Shown here piece by piece: positions 1 to 7,422 of a DNA stretch of 51,547 bases; the stretch's first letter is position 1; every line of letters starts with the position of its first letter. This stretch comes from Candidatus Iainarchaeum sp. (GTDB lineage: Archaea > Iainarchaeota > Iainarchaeia > JAADDC01): assembly GCA_030445695.1 (NCBI GenBank), contig JASUTF010000002.1:1-51547 (forward strand), read 5' to 3'. The translations under genes and the position numbers were made by a program. The notes beneath the pieces are model-generated. The model saw nothing but the letters and a program-made list of their open reading frames with translations, made no database searches and was not told the DNA's origin.

Positions 1-491
1 ACGTCTACCATTTCAGCGGCCACTGCCGCCGCAGACCCGGAGGACGATCCTCCGGGAACCCTTTCAGTATCCCTGGGGTTTCTCGTGGGGCCGAAGTATG
101 AGAACTCTCCGGAAGAACCGCAGGCAAACTCGTCCATGTTTGTCTTTCCGACGATCACGCCGTTGTTCTTCAAAATGCGTTCAACCACCGTTGCGGTGTA
201 CGGTGGCACGTAGTTCTCCAGCATCTTTGAACCGCAGGTCATCCTCACGCCCTTGAGAGCGAAGTTGTCCTTTATTCCCCACACAAGACCGTAAAACGCC
301 TCACCCTTCCCCTGCTTTACGAGTTTATCCACCTCTTTTGCCTGCTCTCTGGCAAGCTCGAACGTTTTTGTGATGAACGCGTTTATCTCCCAGTCGCGGG
401 ACTCGATAATCTCGATCTTCTCCTCCAGGTGCTCCGACGGAAGGATATCTCCCGACTTCAGCCGCTGAACGAGTTCCTCTATCATGGGCAT
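1..491 (-). CDS. gatA: Asp-tRNA(Asn)/Glu-tRNA(Gln) amidotransferase subunit A, N-terminal part
   Basis: This is the amidase subunit of GatCAB. It releases ammonia from glutamine and passes it to GatB to amidate mischarged tRNA. About 163 codons are visible before the window edge cuts the gene. They contain the amidase-signature Lys in WGIKDN and the Ser-rich GGSSSGSAAA stretch that supplies the cis-Ser and nucleophile region. The chosen ATG at 491 overlaps the gatC stop by one base (TGATG), so translation is probably coupled; a second ATG lies two codons downstream. AspRS is encoded about 3 kb away, which suits a transamidation route to Asn-tRNA. In archaea GatCAB usually serves Asn because Gln uses GatDE, but that is family knowledge and is not shown here. 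Confidence 0.95.
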   Translation of the reverse strand, partial: MPMIEELVQRLKSGDILPSEHLEEKIEIIESRDWEINAFITKTFELAREQAKEVDKLVKQGKGEAFYGLVWGIKDNFALKGVRMTCGSKMLENYVPPYTATVVERILKNNGVIVGKTNMDEFACGSSGEFSYFGPTRNPRDTERVPGGSSSGSAAAVAAEMVD

Positions 492-769
492 CACAGGTTT
501 GGTGGGACCTTTGCATAGCGGTCCTTCTTCTCGGGGAACTGTTCCACAATGGCATCCGGATCCTCAAAGGGGTTTGAAGCGTCCTCACGGAACTCATTCT
601 CGTTTTCCGTCATGACTATGGGCTGTGCCTCGGCGAGCGGCAGTTCCTTTACCCTCTCGAGGAGCCGCAAAATATCGTTAAACTGCGGCAGGAGCTCGTT
701 GATCTCCTCCTCTGTGAGCGCGATGCGGGCGATCTTTGCGATGTGCTGCAACTCCTCCCTTGTTAGCAT
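491..769 (-). CDS. gatC: Asp/Glu-tRNA amidotransferase subunit C
   Basis: This small GatC subunit of 92 aa clamps GatA and GatB together. The N-terminus LTREELQHIAKIARIALTEEE is the usual amphipathic helical GatC start, and the C-terminal part carries the typical acidic, proline-containing tail ending in KVPPNL. The frame is open further upstream to 895, but that extension has no GatC similarity and runs into the end of the degV gene. The ATG at 769 is therefore chosen. It lies about 26 bp below a TATA-like TTTTTTAAAA (791-800), which fits leaderless transcription. The gene is followed directly by gatA with a one-base overlap. Confidence 0.93.
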   Translation of the reverse strand: MLTREELQHIAKIARIALTEEEINELLPQFNDILRLLERVKELPLAEAQPIVMTENENEFREDASNPFEDPDAIVEQFPEKKDRYAKVPPNL

Positions 770-790
770 GGGATAATTTTGAGCGGCTGA

Positions 791-800
791 TTTTAAAAAA
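791..800 (-). promoter_or_regulatory. TATA-like box of gatCA
   Basis: TTTTTTAAAA read on the minus strand is centred about 27 bp upstream of the gatC ATG at 769. It lies just beyond the stop codon of the degV gene, so gatCA probably has its own start of transcription. Confidence 0.6.
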
Positions 801-809
801 CAGAAACGG

Positions 810-1616
810 TCACTCCAGAAACGCCACGCCAAACGACCCGTAGCCGAGACGCGCTCCAATCGCGGGATCCACGCTGCAAACGACCACACGTTCACAGTTC
901 TCCCTTATCTCGCTTGCCATTCTATCGGCGTACTCGTTCCGCCCCAGAACGCCGGCCCAGACCTCTTTTTTACCCCTTATCAGATCCGCGAACTCCTGCA
1001 CGACTCGTTCCTGTCCCCTGACCGTTTTCCACAAATGGAACACGCCGTCCTTCACCACAAAGATGGGGTTAAGGCGCAGAAACTTTCCGATCTTGCCCAC
1101 AACGTTCGGCAACCTTCCGGAGCGGGCTGCCGCTTCCATATCGGCGACCACAAGGTATATTCTCACCCGATTAACGAGTGCTCTCAACTTTTGAAGGGCA
1201 TCTCCGATTGGGACCCCCTTCTCTGCCATCTCTTTCGCCCTTGCCACGAGTATTCCGGCACCTATGCTCCCTGTCAGCGAGTCCAGTACGTGTACCTCAA
1301 AGCCCTTCTTGGCGAGCATCTTCGCAGCGATCTCTGCCGACTTGAAGGTGCCGCTGAGCTTCGAGCTGATTGTGATGGCGAGTATGGGGAGGTCATTACC
1401 AAGGGACTCAAAGGCACGCATCCACTCCTTGACAGACGGTGCAGCAGTCCTTGCCCGTATCCCCTTTCTGGTGATGTCCAGCAGGGTATCCACAGTGAAA
1501 TCTACCTTGTCCTTCATGTCAACTATTCCGGCATAGACGTGCACAGGGACGAAGGGTATGTCCCATTCGGGCGGAAAATCGGCCGTGGAGTCGGTAATTA
1601 TGCGAAAACTTACCAT
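810..1616 (-). CDS. DegV family protein, FakB-like (copy 1)
   Basis: DegV/FakB proteins bind a fatty acid and present its carboxylate to the kinase FakA. This 268-aa protein has the family start ITDSTADFP, the TAAPS version of the TSQPS motif, ISSKLSGTFKSA, VLDSLTGSIGAG and the RSGRL segment, so the fold looks complete. The C-terminal motif is unusual. Most members have an H-x-GPG sequence, as in VVHAGPGAV of the second DegV in this window, but here it reads GARLGYGSFGVAF, with neither the His nor GPG. That His is thought to help hold the carboxylate in FakB. The ATG overlaps the end of fakA by 7 bp (ATGGTAA), so the two are translationally coupled. It could be a true FakB with altered ligand binding, or a partner subunit replacing the C-terminal domain missing from FakA. 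Confidence 0.88.
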   Translation of the reverse strand: MVSFRIITDSTADFPPEWDIPFVPVHVYAGIVDMKDKVDFTVDTLLDITRKGIRARTAAPSVKEWMRAFESLGNDLPILAITISSKLSGTFKSAEIAAKMLAKKGFEVHVLDSLTGSIGAGILVARAKEMAEKGVPIGDALQKLRALVNRVRIYLVVADMEAAARSGRLPNVVGKIGKFLRLNPIFVVKDGVFHLWKTVRGQERVVQEFADLIRGKKEVWAGVLGRNEYADRMASEIRENCERVVVCSVDPAIGARLGYGSFGVAFLE

Positions 1617-2491
1617 ATCTGATCAATCCTCTCCTGGACGATCTGACCGAAAGGCAGGAGGCGCTCCTTTACCTTCTCCGGATCTGTGCTGTGGATGTGC
1701 ACCTTCACCTTTCCGTGGCCTCCCACCACCACGATGGAGTCGCCGAGGTCCGCTATGGCGCCCCTTATCTCGTCGGCGGATGTGCCGTTGTTGGTCTCAA
1801 TCATGAAGTTCGTACAGTACAGTGCAGGACCGCCTCTTGACGTTTCGCGCTCGGCACGCATGCCACGGACACGGTATCCCTGAACATCGACGCCCAGGGC
1901 GTGCACAAATCCCTCAACGATGAGCGTGAATCCGTATGCACCGGAGTCGATGATCTTTGGCTTACCGAGCTTCTTCAGCATCTCCGGTGTCTTTTCCAGC
2001 GCCGAAAGAGCCGCCTGGTACGTGTGGTGGAGTATCTCCGGAACGGAGTTATACTGCCGGGCGAGCCGCTGGGCCGCCTCCGCGGTCTCACGCATCACCG
2101 TAAGTATGGTCCCCTCAACGGGGTTTGCCACCGCCTGATACGCCCAGTTCTTACCCTCGCCAAAGGCAGCCGCTACCTTCGTCCTGTCCAGCGCCGCCGC
2201 ATCGCCAATACCTTCCCGGAAGCCCCAGAAGAACTGGGAAAGGATGACCCCGGAGTTTCCGCGGGCACTCTCCAGGGCAGCATCGGCGACTGCCTCTGCA
2301 ACTTCACCGGCGTGTTCGCTGTCCACGTCCTTTACTGCTTCCCATATGCCCTTCATGGTGTTGTACATGTTCGTCCCGGTGTCCCCGTCTGCCACGGGGT
2401 AGACGTTTATGGCGTTTATGAACTCCATTTCCTTCTCTATGAGGTCCGTTGCAAGCTTGATGCCTTCTTTGAGGTGTTTTCCGTTCATCAT
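1610..2491 (-). CDS. fakA: Fatty acid kinase catalytic subunit, DhaL/DAK2 domain (short FakA)
   Basis: FakA phosphorylates fatty acids bound to FakB to give acyl-phosphate. Residues 1-205 form a DhaL domain with the Mg-ATP loop NVYPVADGDTGTNMY, the RGNSGVILSQ segment and NPVEGTILTV. Residues 215-293 match the middle domain, keeping a Cys (LYCTNF) and the HIH pair (KVKVHIHSTDP) that bind zinc in the bacterial enzyme, from memory. Bacterial FakA is about 550 aa. This one ends at 293 aa, right after the middle domain, and so lacks the C-terminal domain. It lies between a plsY gene (ATGA overlap) and a degV gene (7-bp overlap). The operon context makes fatty acid kinase far more likely than dihydroxyacetone kinase. 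Confidence 0.88.
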   Translation of the reverse strand: MMNGKHLKEGIKLATDLIEKEMEFINAINVYPVADGDTGTNMYNTMKGIWEAVKDVDSEHAGEVAEAVADAALESARGNSGVILSQFFWGFREGIGDAAALDRTKVAAAFGEGKNWAYQAVANPVEGTILTVMRETAEAAQRLARQYNSVPEILHHTYQAALSALEKTPEMLKKLGKPKIIDSGAYGFTLIVEGFVHALGVDVQGYRVRGMRAERETSRGGPALYCTNFMIETNNGTSADEIRGAIADLGDSIVVVGGHGKVKVHIHSTDPEKVKERLLPFGQIVQERIDQIW

Positions 2492-3078
2492 CCCTTTCCA
2501 CCCCAGTAATGCTTTGGCAGTTCGCCCCTCACCAGCAGTTCTGCCTTTTCACGGTAACGCAGCCAGACAGGTATGAGTGCGAGCACAAGGGCCTCCGGAA
2601 CGCTGCCGAACAGCACGTAGTAGATCGCAGGTGTAAAAATATGGCCGAGCATTGCCCCCACGGCAATATAACCGCTCACTGCGTATCCTACGGCCCAGAG
2701 GGCTGCCCAAATTACTGCGAACTTCCAGTCGAGGTAGAGCGCGGACGCGAGCATGACCGCGATGCCCCTTCCGCCCCGGAAACGCGTCCAAACTGGATAG
2801 TTATGGCCCAGCACGATGAAGAACGGGGCGAGCCACAGCGCGGAAGGGAAGTAGTTCTGCACGATCCACAGCGCCAGGATCGCCTTGAGGACATCAAGAA
2901 CCACGACGGCGACAAAGAGTATCTTTGAACCGGTGGCCCTGTACGTGTTGAGTGCCCCGACGTTTCTGCTGCCGACTTCCCAGATGTTCTTGCCGGTGGC
3001 CAGCTTCACCGCAATGTACGCCGTGGGAATGGACCCCAGCAGATACGATATCAGAGCTGCCGCCGCGTACATGTTCAC
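2488..3078 (-). CDS. plsY: Acyl-phosphate:glycerol-3-phosphate acyltransferase PlsY (copy 1)
   Basis: PlsY is a membrane enzyme that moves the acyl group of acyl-phosphate to glycerol-3-phosphate to make lysophosphatidic acid. This 196-aa copy has YLLGSIPTAY in the first helix, motif 1 as GSRNVGALNTYR (usually GSGNxGATNxxR), motif 2 as GHNYPVWTRFRGGRG (usually GGKG) and a weaker motif 3, YREKAELLVRGE. The normally conserved Lys of GGKG is Arg here. The strongly hydrophobic segments and length match the family. It overlaps plsY copy 2 upstream and fakA downstream by 4 bp each. An archaeal version using glycerol-1-phosphate cannot be excluded from sequence. Confidence 0.9.
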   Translation of the reverse strand: MNMYAAAALISYLLGSIPTAYIAVKLATGKNIWEVGSRNVGALNTYRATGSKILFVAVVVLDVLKAILALWIVQNYFPSALWLAPFFIVLGHNYPVWTRFRGGRGIAVMLASALYLDWKFAVIWAALWAVGYAVSGYIAVGAMLGHIFTPAIYYVLFGSVPEALVLALIPVWLRYREKAELLVRGELPKHYWGGKG

Positions 3079-3710
3079 ACCTTGTCCATTGTTATGGAAC
3101 GCTTTCCTTTGTGGGAAAACCGCTGTTCTTCGAGTTTGCCCTGTAGCATGAGCACGATATTATCGCGATGGCTGTAGAGCACGGCAAGGGCGGCAAACGT
3201 CACGTATGTGGTCATAAGCGGGTCTGCGATGAGGGCGTGGAGCGGGATCGCCGTCACAATGGTCACGATGTTGGCGAGGCCCGTCATCTGCGTCAGAAGC
3301 ACCACCACGAACCACGTCGTGATCATGACGGGGAGCGGGCCCCACGTGCCTGTGGCCGTAACGAGGGCGAGGTAACCGCCCGTGATCGTGGCGAATCCCT
3401 TTCCGCCCCTGAACTTCAGGAAGATGGAGAATACAGCACCGATAATGGCAAACATCGCCGCAAGAAGGGCGTAGTGGATTCCAGCATATGCATGCGCGAG
3501 GTATGCCGGCACGAATCCCTTCAACAGATCCAGGAGCATGACGAGGACTCCATAGCCCATGCCGAGGTTGCGGGCGACGTTGGCACCGCCGATGTTGCCG
3601 CTGCCCCTCTTTGTGATATCAATGCCCTTCGCTCTACCCACTAAGTAGCCCCAGGGTATCGAGCCGCTGATGTACCCGGCAAGGGCCCATATCACCGCAT
3701 TCACGTCCAT
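3075..3710 (-). CDS. plsY: Acyl-phosphate:glycerol-3-phosphate acyltransferase PlsY (copy 2)
   Basis: This second PlsY, of 211 aa, is the first gene of the operon. It has YISGSIPWGYLVGR, a near-perfect motif 1 (GSGNIGGANVAR), GGKG within FLKFRGGKGFAT, and motif 3 HRDNIVLMLQGKLE. The His that normally opens motif 2 (GHxFPxFL) is replaced by Ala (IIGAVFSIFL). Copy 1 keeps that His but has lost the Lys, so the copies differ at complementary conserved positions. Several hydrophobic helices place it in the membrane. The ATG at 3710 lies about 31 bp below a TATA box (3738-3746) and starts a four-gene chain (plsY-plsY-fakA-degV) with overlaps at every junction. Confidence 0.9.
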   Translation of the reverse strand: MDVNAVIWALAGYISGSIPWGYLVGRAKGIDITKRGSGNIGGANVARNLGMGYGVLVMLLDLLKGFVPAYLAHAYAGIHYALLAAMFAIIGAVFSIFLKFRGGKGFATITGGYLALVTATGTWGPLPVMITTWFVVVLLTQMTGLANIVTIVTAIPLHALIADPLMTTYVTFAALAVLYSHRDNIVLMLQGKLEEQRFSHKGKRSITMDKV

Positions 3711-3737
3711 CTTAACCGATCTCCGTAGGAAAACAGC

Positions 3738-3747
3738 TTATAAAAAT
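3738..3747 (-). promoter_or_regulatory. TATA-like box of the plsY-plsY-fakA-degV operon
   Basis: TTTTTATAAG on the minus strand is centred about 31 bp upstream of the plsY copy 2 ATG. No other promoter-like box is obvious inside the four overlapping genes, so the operon probably has one promoter. Confidence 0.6.
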
Positions 3748-3776
3748 GTTAAAGTTGGGGTTGGACGATCGCCGAA

Positions 3777-5036
3777 TCACGGGGTCAGGATGTCCGGCGT
3801 CCTCGGGTATGGCATGGCCTCCATGATCTTGTCCAGATTGAGCAGAGCCAGCGTCAGACGCTCCACACCCATTCCGAAGCCGCCGTGAGGCGGGAAGCCA
3901 TATTTGAACATCTCCAGGTACCAGCCGAACGCCTCCGGACGCATGCCCTTCGCGATCATCCTCTTCCGCAGCTTCTCCGGGTCGTTCTCACGTGGTCCGC
4001 CGGAGGAGAGTTCAAGACCGTTCTCTCCGGGCGCGAGGAAGTCCATCTTCTCTGCAAAGAAAGGATCCTCCTCCCTGAGTTTGTAGTAGAAGGCACACTC
4101 TGTTTCCGGGAACTCGGTGACGAAGAAGGGCACGTCGAAGTGGCTGCAGAGCTGCCTCTCTTCCGGTGCGCCGAAGTCGTCGCCCCTCTTTATGTCCACG
4201 CCGTCTGATCGCAGGAGTTCGATGGCCTCGTCGTAAGATATCTTCTCGTACTTGTTTGGAACGGGGACTTCCTCTATACCCAGGAGCTTGAGCTCGTCCG
4301 GCACCTCCCTGTTCAGACGCTCTGCAGCCGTCTTATATATATCAAACTGAATGTCCATGAGATCCTTTTTCGTGACGAAGGCGGCCTCCACGTCAATCTG
4401 CCAGAACTCCGTCAGGTGCTTCCTTGTTCTGCTCTTCTCCGCTCGGAACGACGGCGCTATGGAGAACACGCGTCCAAGGGCAGGAACGAGCGATTGTTTG
4501 TACAGCTGGGCGGACTGTGCAAGGAACGCTTCCCTGTCAAAGTAGACCAGCGGGAACAGTTCTGCACCGCCTTCCGTTGCCGTTGCGATGATTATGGGGA
4601 AGAACGCCGCCTCGTGGAAGCCCCACTTACGGAGAACCTGGCGTGCGGCGTCAACGATGACGCTCTTCGCCTTGAATATGGCTGCTATACGGGGTTTCCG
4701 TAGATCAAGGTAACGATATTCCAGCCGGGTGGGGAACTCCGCGGGGGTTTTTTCGGTTAAATCTATGGGGGTCGGCTCGGAGTTTGCAATAACTTTCACG
4801 TCTTTCGCCACGAACTCGCGGCCGTTGGGCGCCTTCTTGGACTCTACCCACTCGCCCTGGATCTCCAAAAGCGTTTCGGGGTTATACTTACCCGCTTCCT
4901 CCAGAACTTCGTCAGGCACGTTGCCCTTCTTCACGACCACCTGCTCAATTCTGTTTTCAGGGAACGTTCGTATGAGTATGAACTTGAGCTTGCCTATGTC
5001 ACGAACGTTCCAGACCCAGCCGCGGATTGTTTCCAT
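3777..5036 (-). CDS. aspS: Aspartyl-tRNA synthetase, archaeal type
   Basis: This class IIb synthetase charges tRNA with aspartate. The 419-aa protein has an N-terminal OB anticodon-binding domain beginning METIRGWVWNVRDIGK, class II motif 2 (FRAEKSRTRKHLTEFW) and motif 3 (GGFGMGVERLTLAL). Length and the absence of a bacterial insertion domain fit the archaeal/eukaryotic type. The frame stays open to 5129, but that extension has no synthetase similarity, so the ATG at 5036 is chosen; a GTG three codons upstream (5045) is 28 bp below a TATA-like box and is an alternative. GatCA nearby suggests, but does not show, that it may be non-discriminating between tRNA-Asp and tRNA-Asn. Confidence 0.94.
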   Translation of the reverse strand: METIRGWVWNVRDIGKLKFILIRTFPENRIEQVVVKKGNVPDEVLEEAGKYNPETLLEIQGEWVESKKAPNGREFVAKDVKVIANSEPTPIDLTEKTPAEFPTRLEYRYLDLRKPRIAAIFKAKSVIVDAARQVLRKWGFHEAAFFPIIIATATEGGAELFPLVYFDREAFLAQSAQLYKQSLVPALGRVFSIAPSFRAEKSRTRKHLTEFWQIDVEAAFVTKKDLMDIQFDIYKTAAERLNREVPDELKLLGIEEVPVPNKYEKISYDEAIELLRSDGVDIKRGDDFGAPEERQLCSHFDVPFFVTEFPETECAFYYKLREEDPFFAEKMDFLAPGENGLELSSGGPRENDPEKLRKRMIAKGMRPEAFGWYLEMFKYGFPPHGGFGMGVERLTLALLNLDKIMEAMPYPRTPDILTP

Positions 5037-5068
5037 TCGTCCCACCGGGTAAGAACGGGAAGGGAAGG

Positions 5069-5092
5069 CATAAAAACGCTTTTCATTAAAAG
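5069..5092. promoter_or_regulatory. Back-to-back TATA-like boxes of aspS and the DHH gene
   Basis: The minus-strand box TTTTTATG (about 5069-5076) serves aspS. The plus-strand box TTCATTAAAA (5082-5091) is centred 26 bp above the DHH ATG at 5114. Unlike several other divergent pairs in this window, the two genes have separate boxes. Confidence 0.5.
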
Positions 5093-5113
5093 CGGGCGAA
5101 GGGATATTATAAC

Positions 5114-6355
5114 ATGGAGGAGGCTGCACGACGTCTCATCGAGTCCATGCCCGAAAAACTACGAAAAGAGCACGAGAAGATTATTTCTGCGTTGAAGGAC
5201 GCCGTAGCGGAGGGCAAAAGCATCGTTGTCTTTGCAGACACGGACGCAGACGGCGCGTCGGCGGAGGCGTGGCGCATAATCGCCAAGAAACTAGGAGCAA
5301 GGGACGAAAACATAGAAGTGCGCCACGTTGACCGAAGCAACGTGAAGTTCGACCGCGACGCCTTCTATATAGTCCACGACATCACGCTCCTGCCCGCACA
5401 CCTGCAGAACGTGGCGGCGGGCGCGAAGATAGTGAACATCGACCACCACGGTCCAAGATTGGGCGAAGACGAAAGTTACGACACTGTTCTGAACCACCCA
5501 GCAGTTGTGGCGGTTGCCAACCCCTTTGCTACTGAAGTTGATAGCCCTGGCAAGACCAAAATGAGCAGGGAAGATAGTTCCCGCCTTTATGCTTTCAATC
5601 CCTCCGCCCAGCTCGTTCACATTGCCCATCGCGTCGGTGCAAATGACATGATATACAAACTTGCGGCCATTGGCATCGTTGGGGACAGGGCGCACCAATA
5701 CTCCGATGTGGCGAGAGAGTTCGCGGAAGCGGTGGCAAGGAAAACGAGCGCCACGATTGAGGACCTCGCAAAGTTGGCGGGACTCTTCGAGCTACAAGAG
5801 AACTTCCCTGGAAAGGTGACCGCCGAGGAGATAAAGGCGGATATACTTGCAGGGCTGCGGGAAAATGACCTCAAGAGCATACCGCGTAGCAAAAAGCTCA
5901 GGGAATTGCTGGAGAAGAAGGAGAAGGTGCTCGAGAAGTATCTGGAAAGGGTGAAACGCGGAGAGTACGAAAAGGAAGAATTGGAGGTCAATGGCAAGCC
6001 CGTGCGTATTATTCTAATTCACGTGGATGACGATGACGCAAAGGAGGTGCAGAAGATAAAATCCGACTTGGGTTCAGCACTGCTCGACAAGTTTTCGAAA
6101 GATCCAACCCCAACCGTTGTTCTTGCGGGCCAGTGGGAGCCGGGAGACGTTGTAAACTACCGCATCGGCGTGAACGGAGCGGGCCAGGATATTGGGTTGC
6201 ACGCCGGAGAAATCGCAAGGACACTCTCATCAAGGTTCGAACTTCCCGGCGGCGGACACGCAGCGGTTGGTGGTTCAAAAATCCCGCACAGCGAGAAAGA
6301 ACGGGCAATGGAGCACATAAAGGACGTTTTGAAAAGCATCTACGGGCAACACTAA
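5114..6355 (+). CDS. DHH-family phosphoesterase with DHHA1 domain (RecJ/GAN-like)
   Basis: This 413-aa protein belongs to the DHH phosphoesterases, which include RecJ-type single-strand exonucleases and archaeal GAN. The N-terminal half has motif I as FADTDADGASA, motif III as NIDHHGPR and motif IV as GIVGDRA, giving the usual Asp/His metal cluster. A charged helical region at about 250-300 leads to a C-terminal DHHA1 domain with LPGGGHAAVGG. The ATG is 26 bp below a TATA box, so translation is probably leaderless. Another DHH gene follows at once. A replisome-associated GAN-like nuclease is one possibility; an oligonucleotide or cyclic-dinucleotide phosphodiesterase is another. Confidence 0.85.
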   Translation: MEEAARRLIESMPEKLRKEHEKIISALKDAVAEGKSIVVFADTDADGASAEAWRIIAKKLGARDENIEVRHVDRSNVKFDRDAFYIVHDITLLPAHLQNVAAGAKIVNIDHHGPRLGEDESYDTVLNHPAVVAVANPFATEVDSPGKTKMSREDSSRLYAFNPSAQLVHIAHRVGANDMIYKLAAIGIVGDRAHQYSDVAREFAEAVARKTSATIEDLAKLAGLFELQENFPGKVTAEEIKADILAGLRENDLKSIPRSKKLRELLEKKEKVLEKYLERVKRGEYEKEELEVNGKPVRIILIHVDDDDAKEVQKIKSDLGSALLDKFSKDPTPTVVLAGQWEPGDVVNYRIGVNGAGQDIGLHAGEIARTLSSRFELPGGGHAAVGGSKIPHSEKERAMEHIKDVLKSIYGQH

Positions 6356-6381
6356 AAAAGGTTCCTCTCTTTTTCTTCTGC

Positions 6382-7422
6382 ATGGAGATCCCGGGGAACC
6401 TGAAGCGCGCGATCCGGACGTTCCGCGACAGGTTGGACGACGGCCTTTACCACGTGGAGCATGACATTGACATGGATGGATTCGCATCGGGCATTATAAC
6501 CACGGTGGCCCTTCGGCGAATGGGGTTCGATGCACACCCCTACGCCACCGAAAGGGATAAGTGCTTCGTCCCTGAGAAAGGAGCGCTCGTTTTTACGGAC
6601 ATTGCACTTGATGGCGAGCCCGTGGAGATAGTGCAGGGCGCGAGCAAATCGGGAAGAAACGTTTACGCAATCGACCACCACCCGTGGCGGAAAGACGTCG
6701 AGAAAAAACTGCATGCGTACGTGAACCCGCACTTCACGGACGTTCCAAGTCCGTCACAATGGAATACGGGCTTTCTCGCGTATCTGACGTTCAGGGAGCT
6801 TGTTTCGGACTACGACTGGCTCGCAGCGATCTCCATATACACAGATCACTGTATAGCACCCTGGAACGAGTTCTTAATCCAGCGATTTGGATACGATAAA
6901 GTAAAACGGGCAGGGGATCTGCTATCGGCATACATTGCAGTAATTGAAGACCTTTCAGAACTTGATTACATCTTGCTCAACGATATCCACAGCTTAAACG
7001 ATGTTCTGAGCCGATCCGAGTTCATAGACGCAGAAAACAAGTTCGAGGGAACTGTAAAGAAATACGTTGAAGACCCGAAGGAGCAGGCAGTCATCTGGGA
7101 TGAGAGGAGAAAAATTATAGTTCGGGTAACGGAGGAGAAGTACAGGCAGATAAACTCCATCGTTTCTACGCGCGTCTCGACGCTGCCCGAGTACAGGGAC
7201 TGGATTGTAATAGTACTTGGAATGGACAGGAACGGTACGTTGAAAGGTTCCTTCCGCTGCCAGGAGTGGGAAAAGAGGGGCATTCACTTGGGCGAACTCG
7301 CCAAACGCATTGCGGTCACGCTGGGTGGAGAAGGGGGCGGCCACCCCATGGCAGCTGGCATGCGAATCCCCAACGGTAATCTCAACTCTGTCCTTTCCGT
7401 GATCAACGAGGTGATAAAATGA
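6382..7422 (+). CDS. DHH-family phosphoesterase (second copy)
   Basis: This 346-aa DHH protein has motif I as HDIDMDGFASG, motif III as AIDHHPWR, motif IV as IYTDHCIAP and a DHHA1-type end GGEGGGHPMAAG. The first motif has an Asp-Met-Asp core rather than the usual DADG. The frame is open upstream to 6133 inside the previous gene; the ATG at 6382 is preferred because DHH similarity begins shortly after it. A box (ACTAAAAAAG, about 6350-6359) lies 27 bp upstream, over the stop of the preceding gene. It is a diverged paralogue of that gene and may share its pathway. The next gene overlaps it by 4 bp. Confidence 0.83.
   Translation: MEIPGNLKRAIRTFRDRLDDGLYHVEHDIDMDGFASGIITTVALRRMGFDAHPYATERDKCFVPEKGALVFTDIALDGEPVEIVQGASKSGRNVYAIDHHPWRKDVEKKLHAYVNPHFTDVPSPSQWNTGFLAYLTFRELVSDYDWLAAISIYTDHCIAPWNEFLIQRFGYDKVKRAGDLLSAYIAVIEDLSELDYILLNDIHSLNDVLSRSEFIDAENKFEGTVKKYVEDPKEQAVIWDERRKIIVRVTEEKYRQINSIVSTRVSTLPEYRDWIVIVLGMDRNGTLKGSFRCQEWEKRGIHLGELAKRIAVTLGGEGGGHPMAAGMRIPNGNLNSVLSVINEVIK

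Noticed and set aside
1035-1622. Long plus-strand reading frame (195 codons) opposite the degV gene
   Set aside because: It lies wholly antisense to a gene with clear DegV motifs and encodes a low-complexity, Cys/His-rich sequence with no family resemblance.
1610-2491. Dihydroxyacetone kinase DhaL subunit
   Set aside because: The zinc-type Cys and HIH residues of the FakA middle domain and the position between plsY and degV point to fatty acid kinase; no DhaK or DhaM is nearby.
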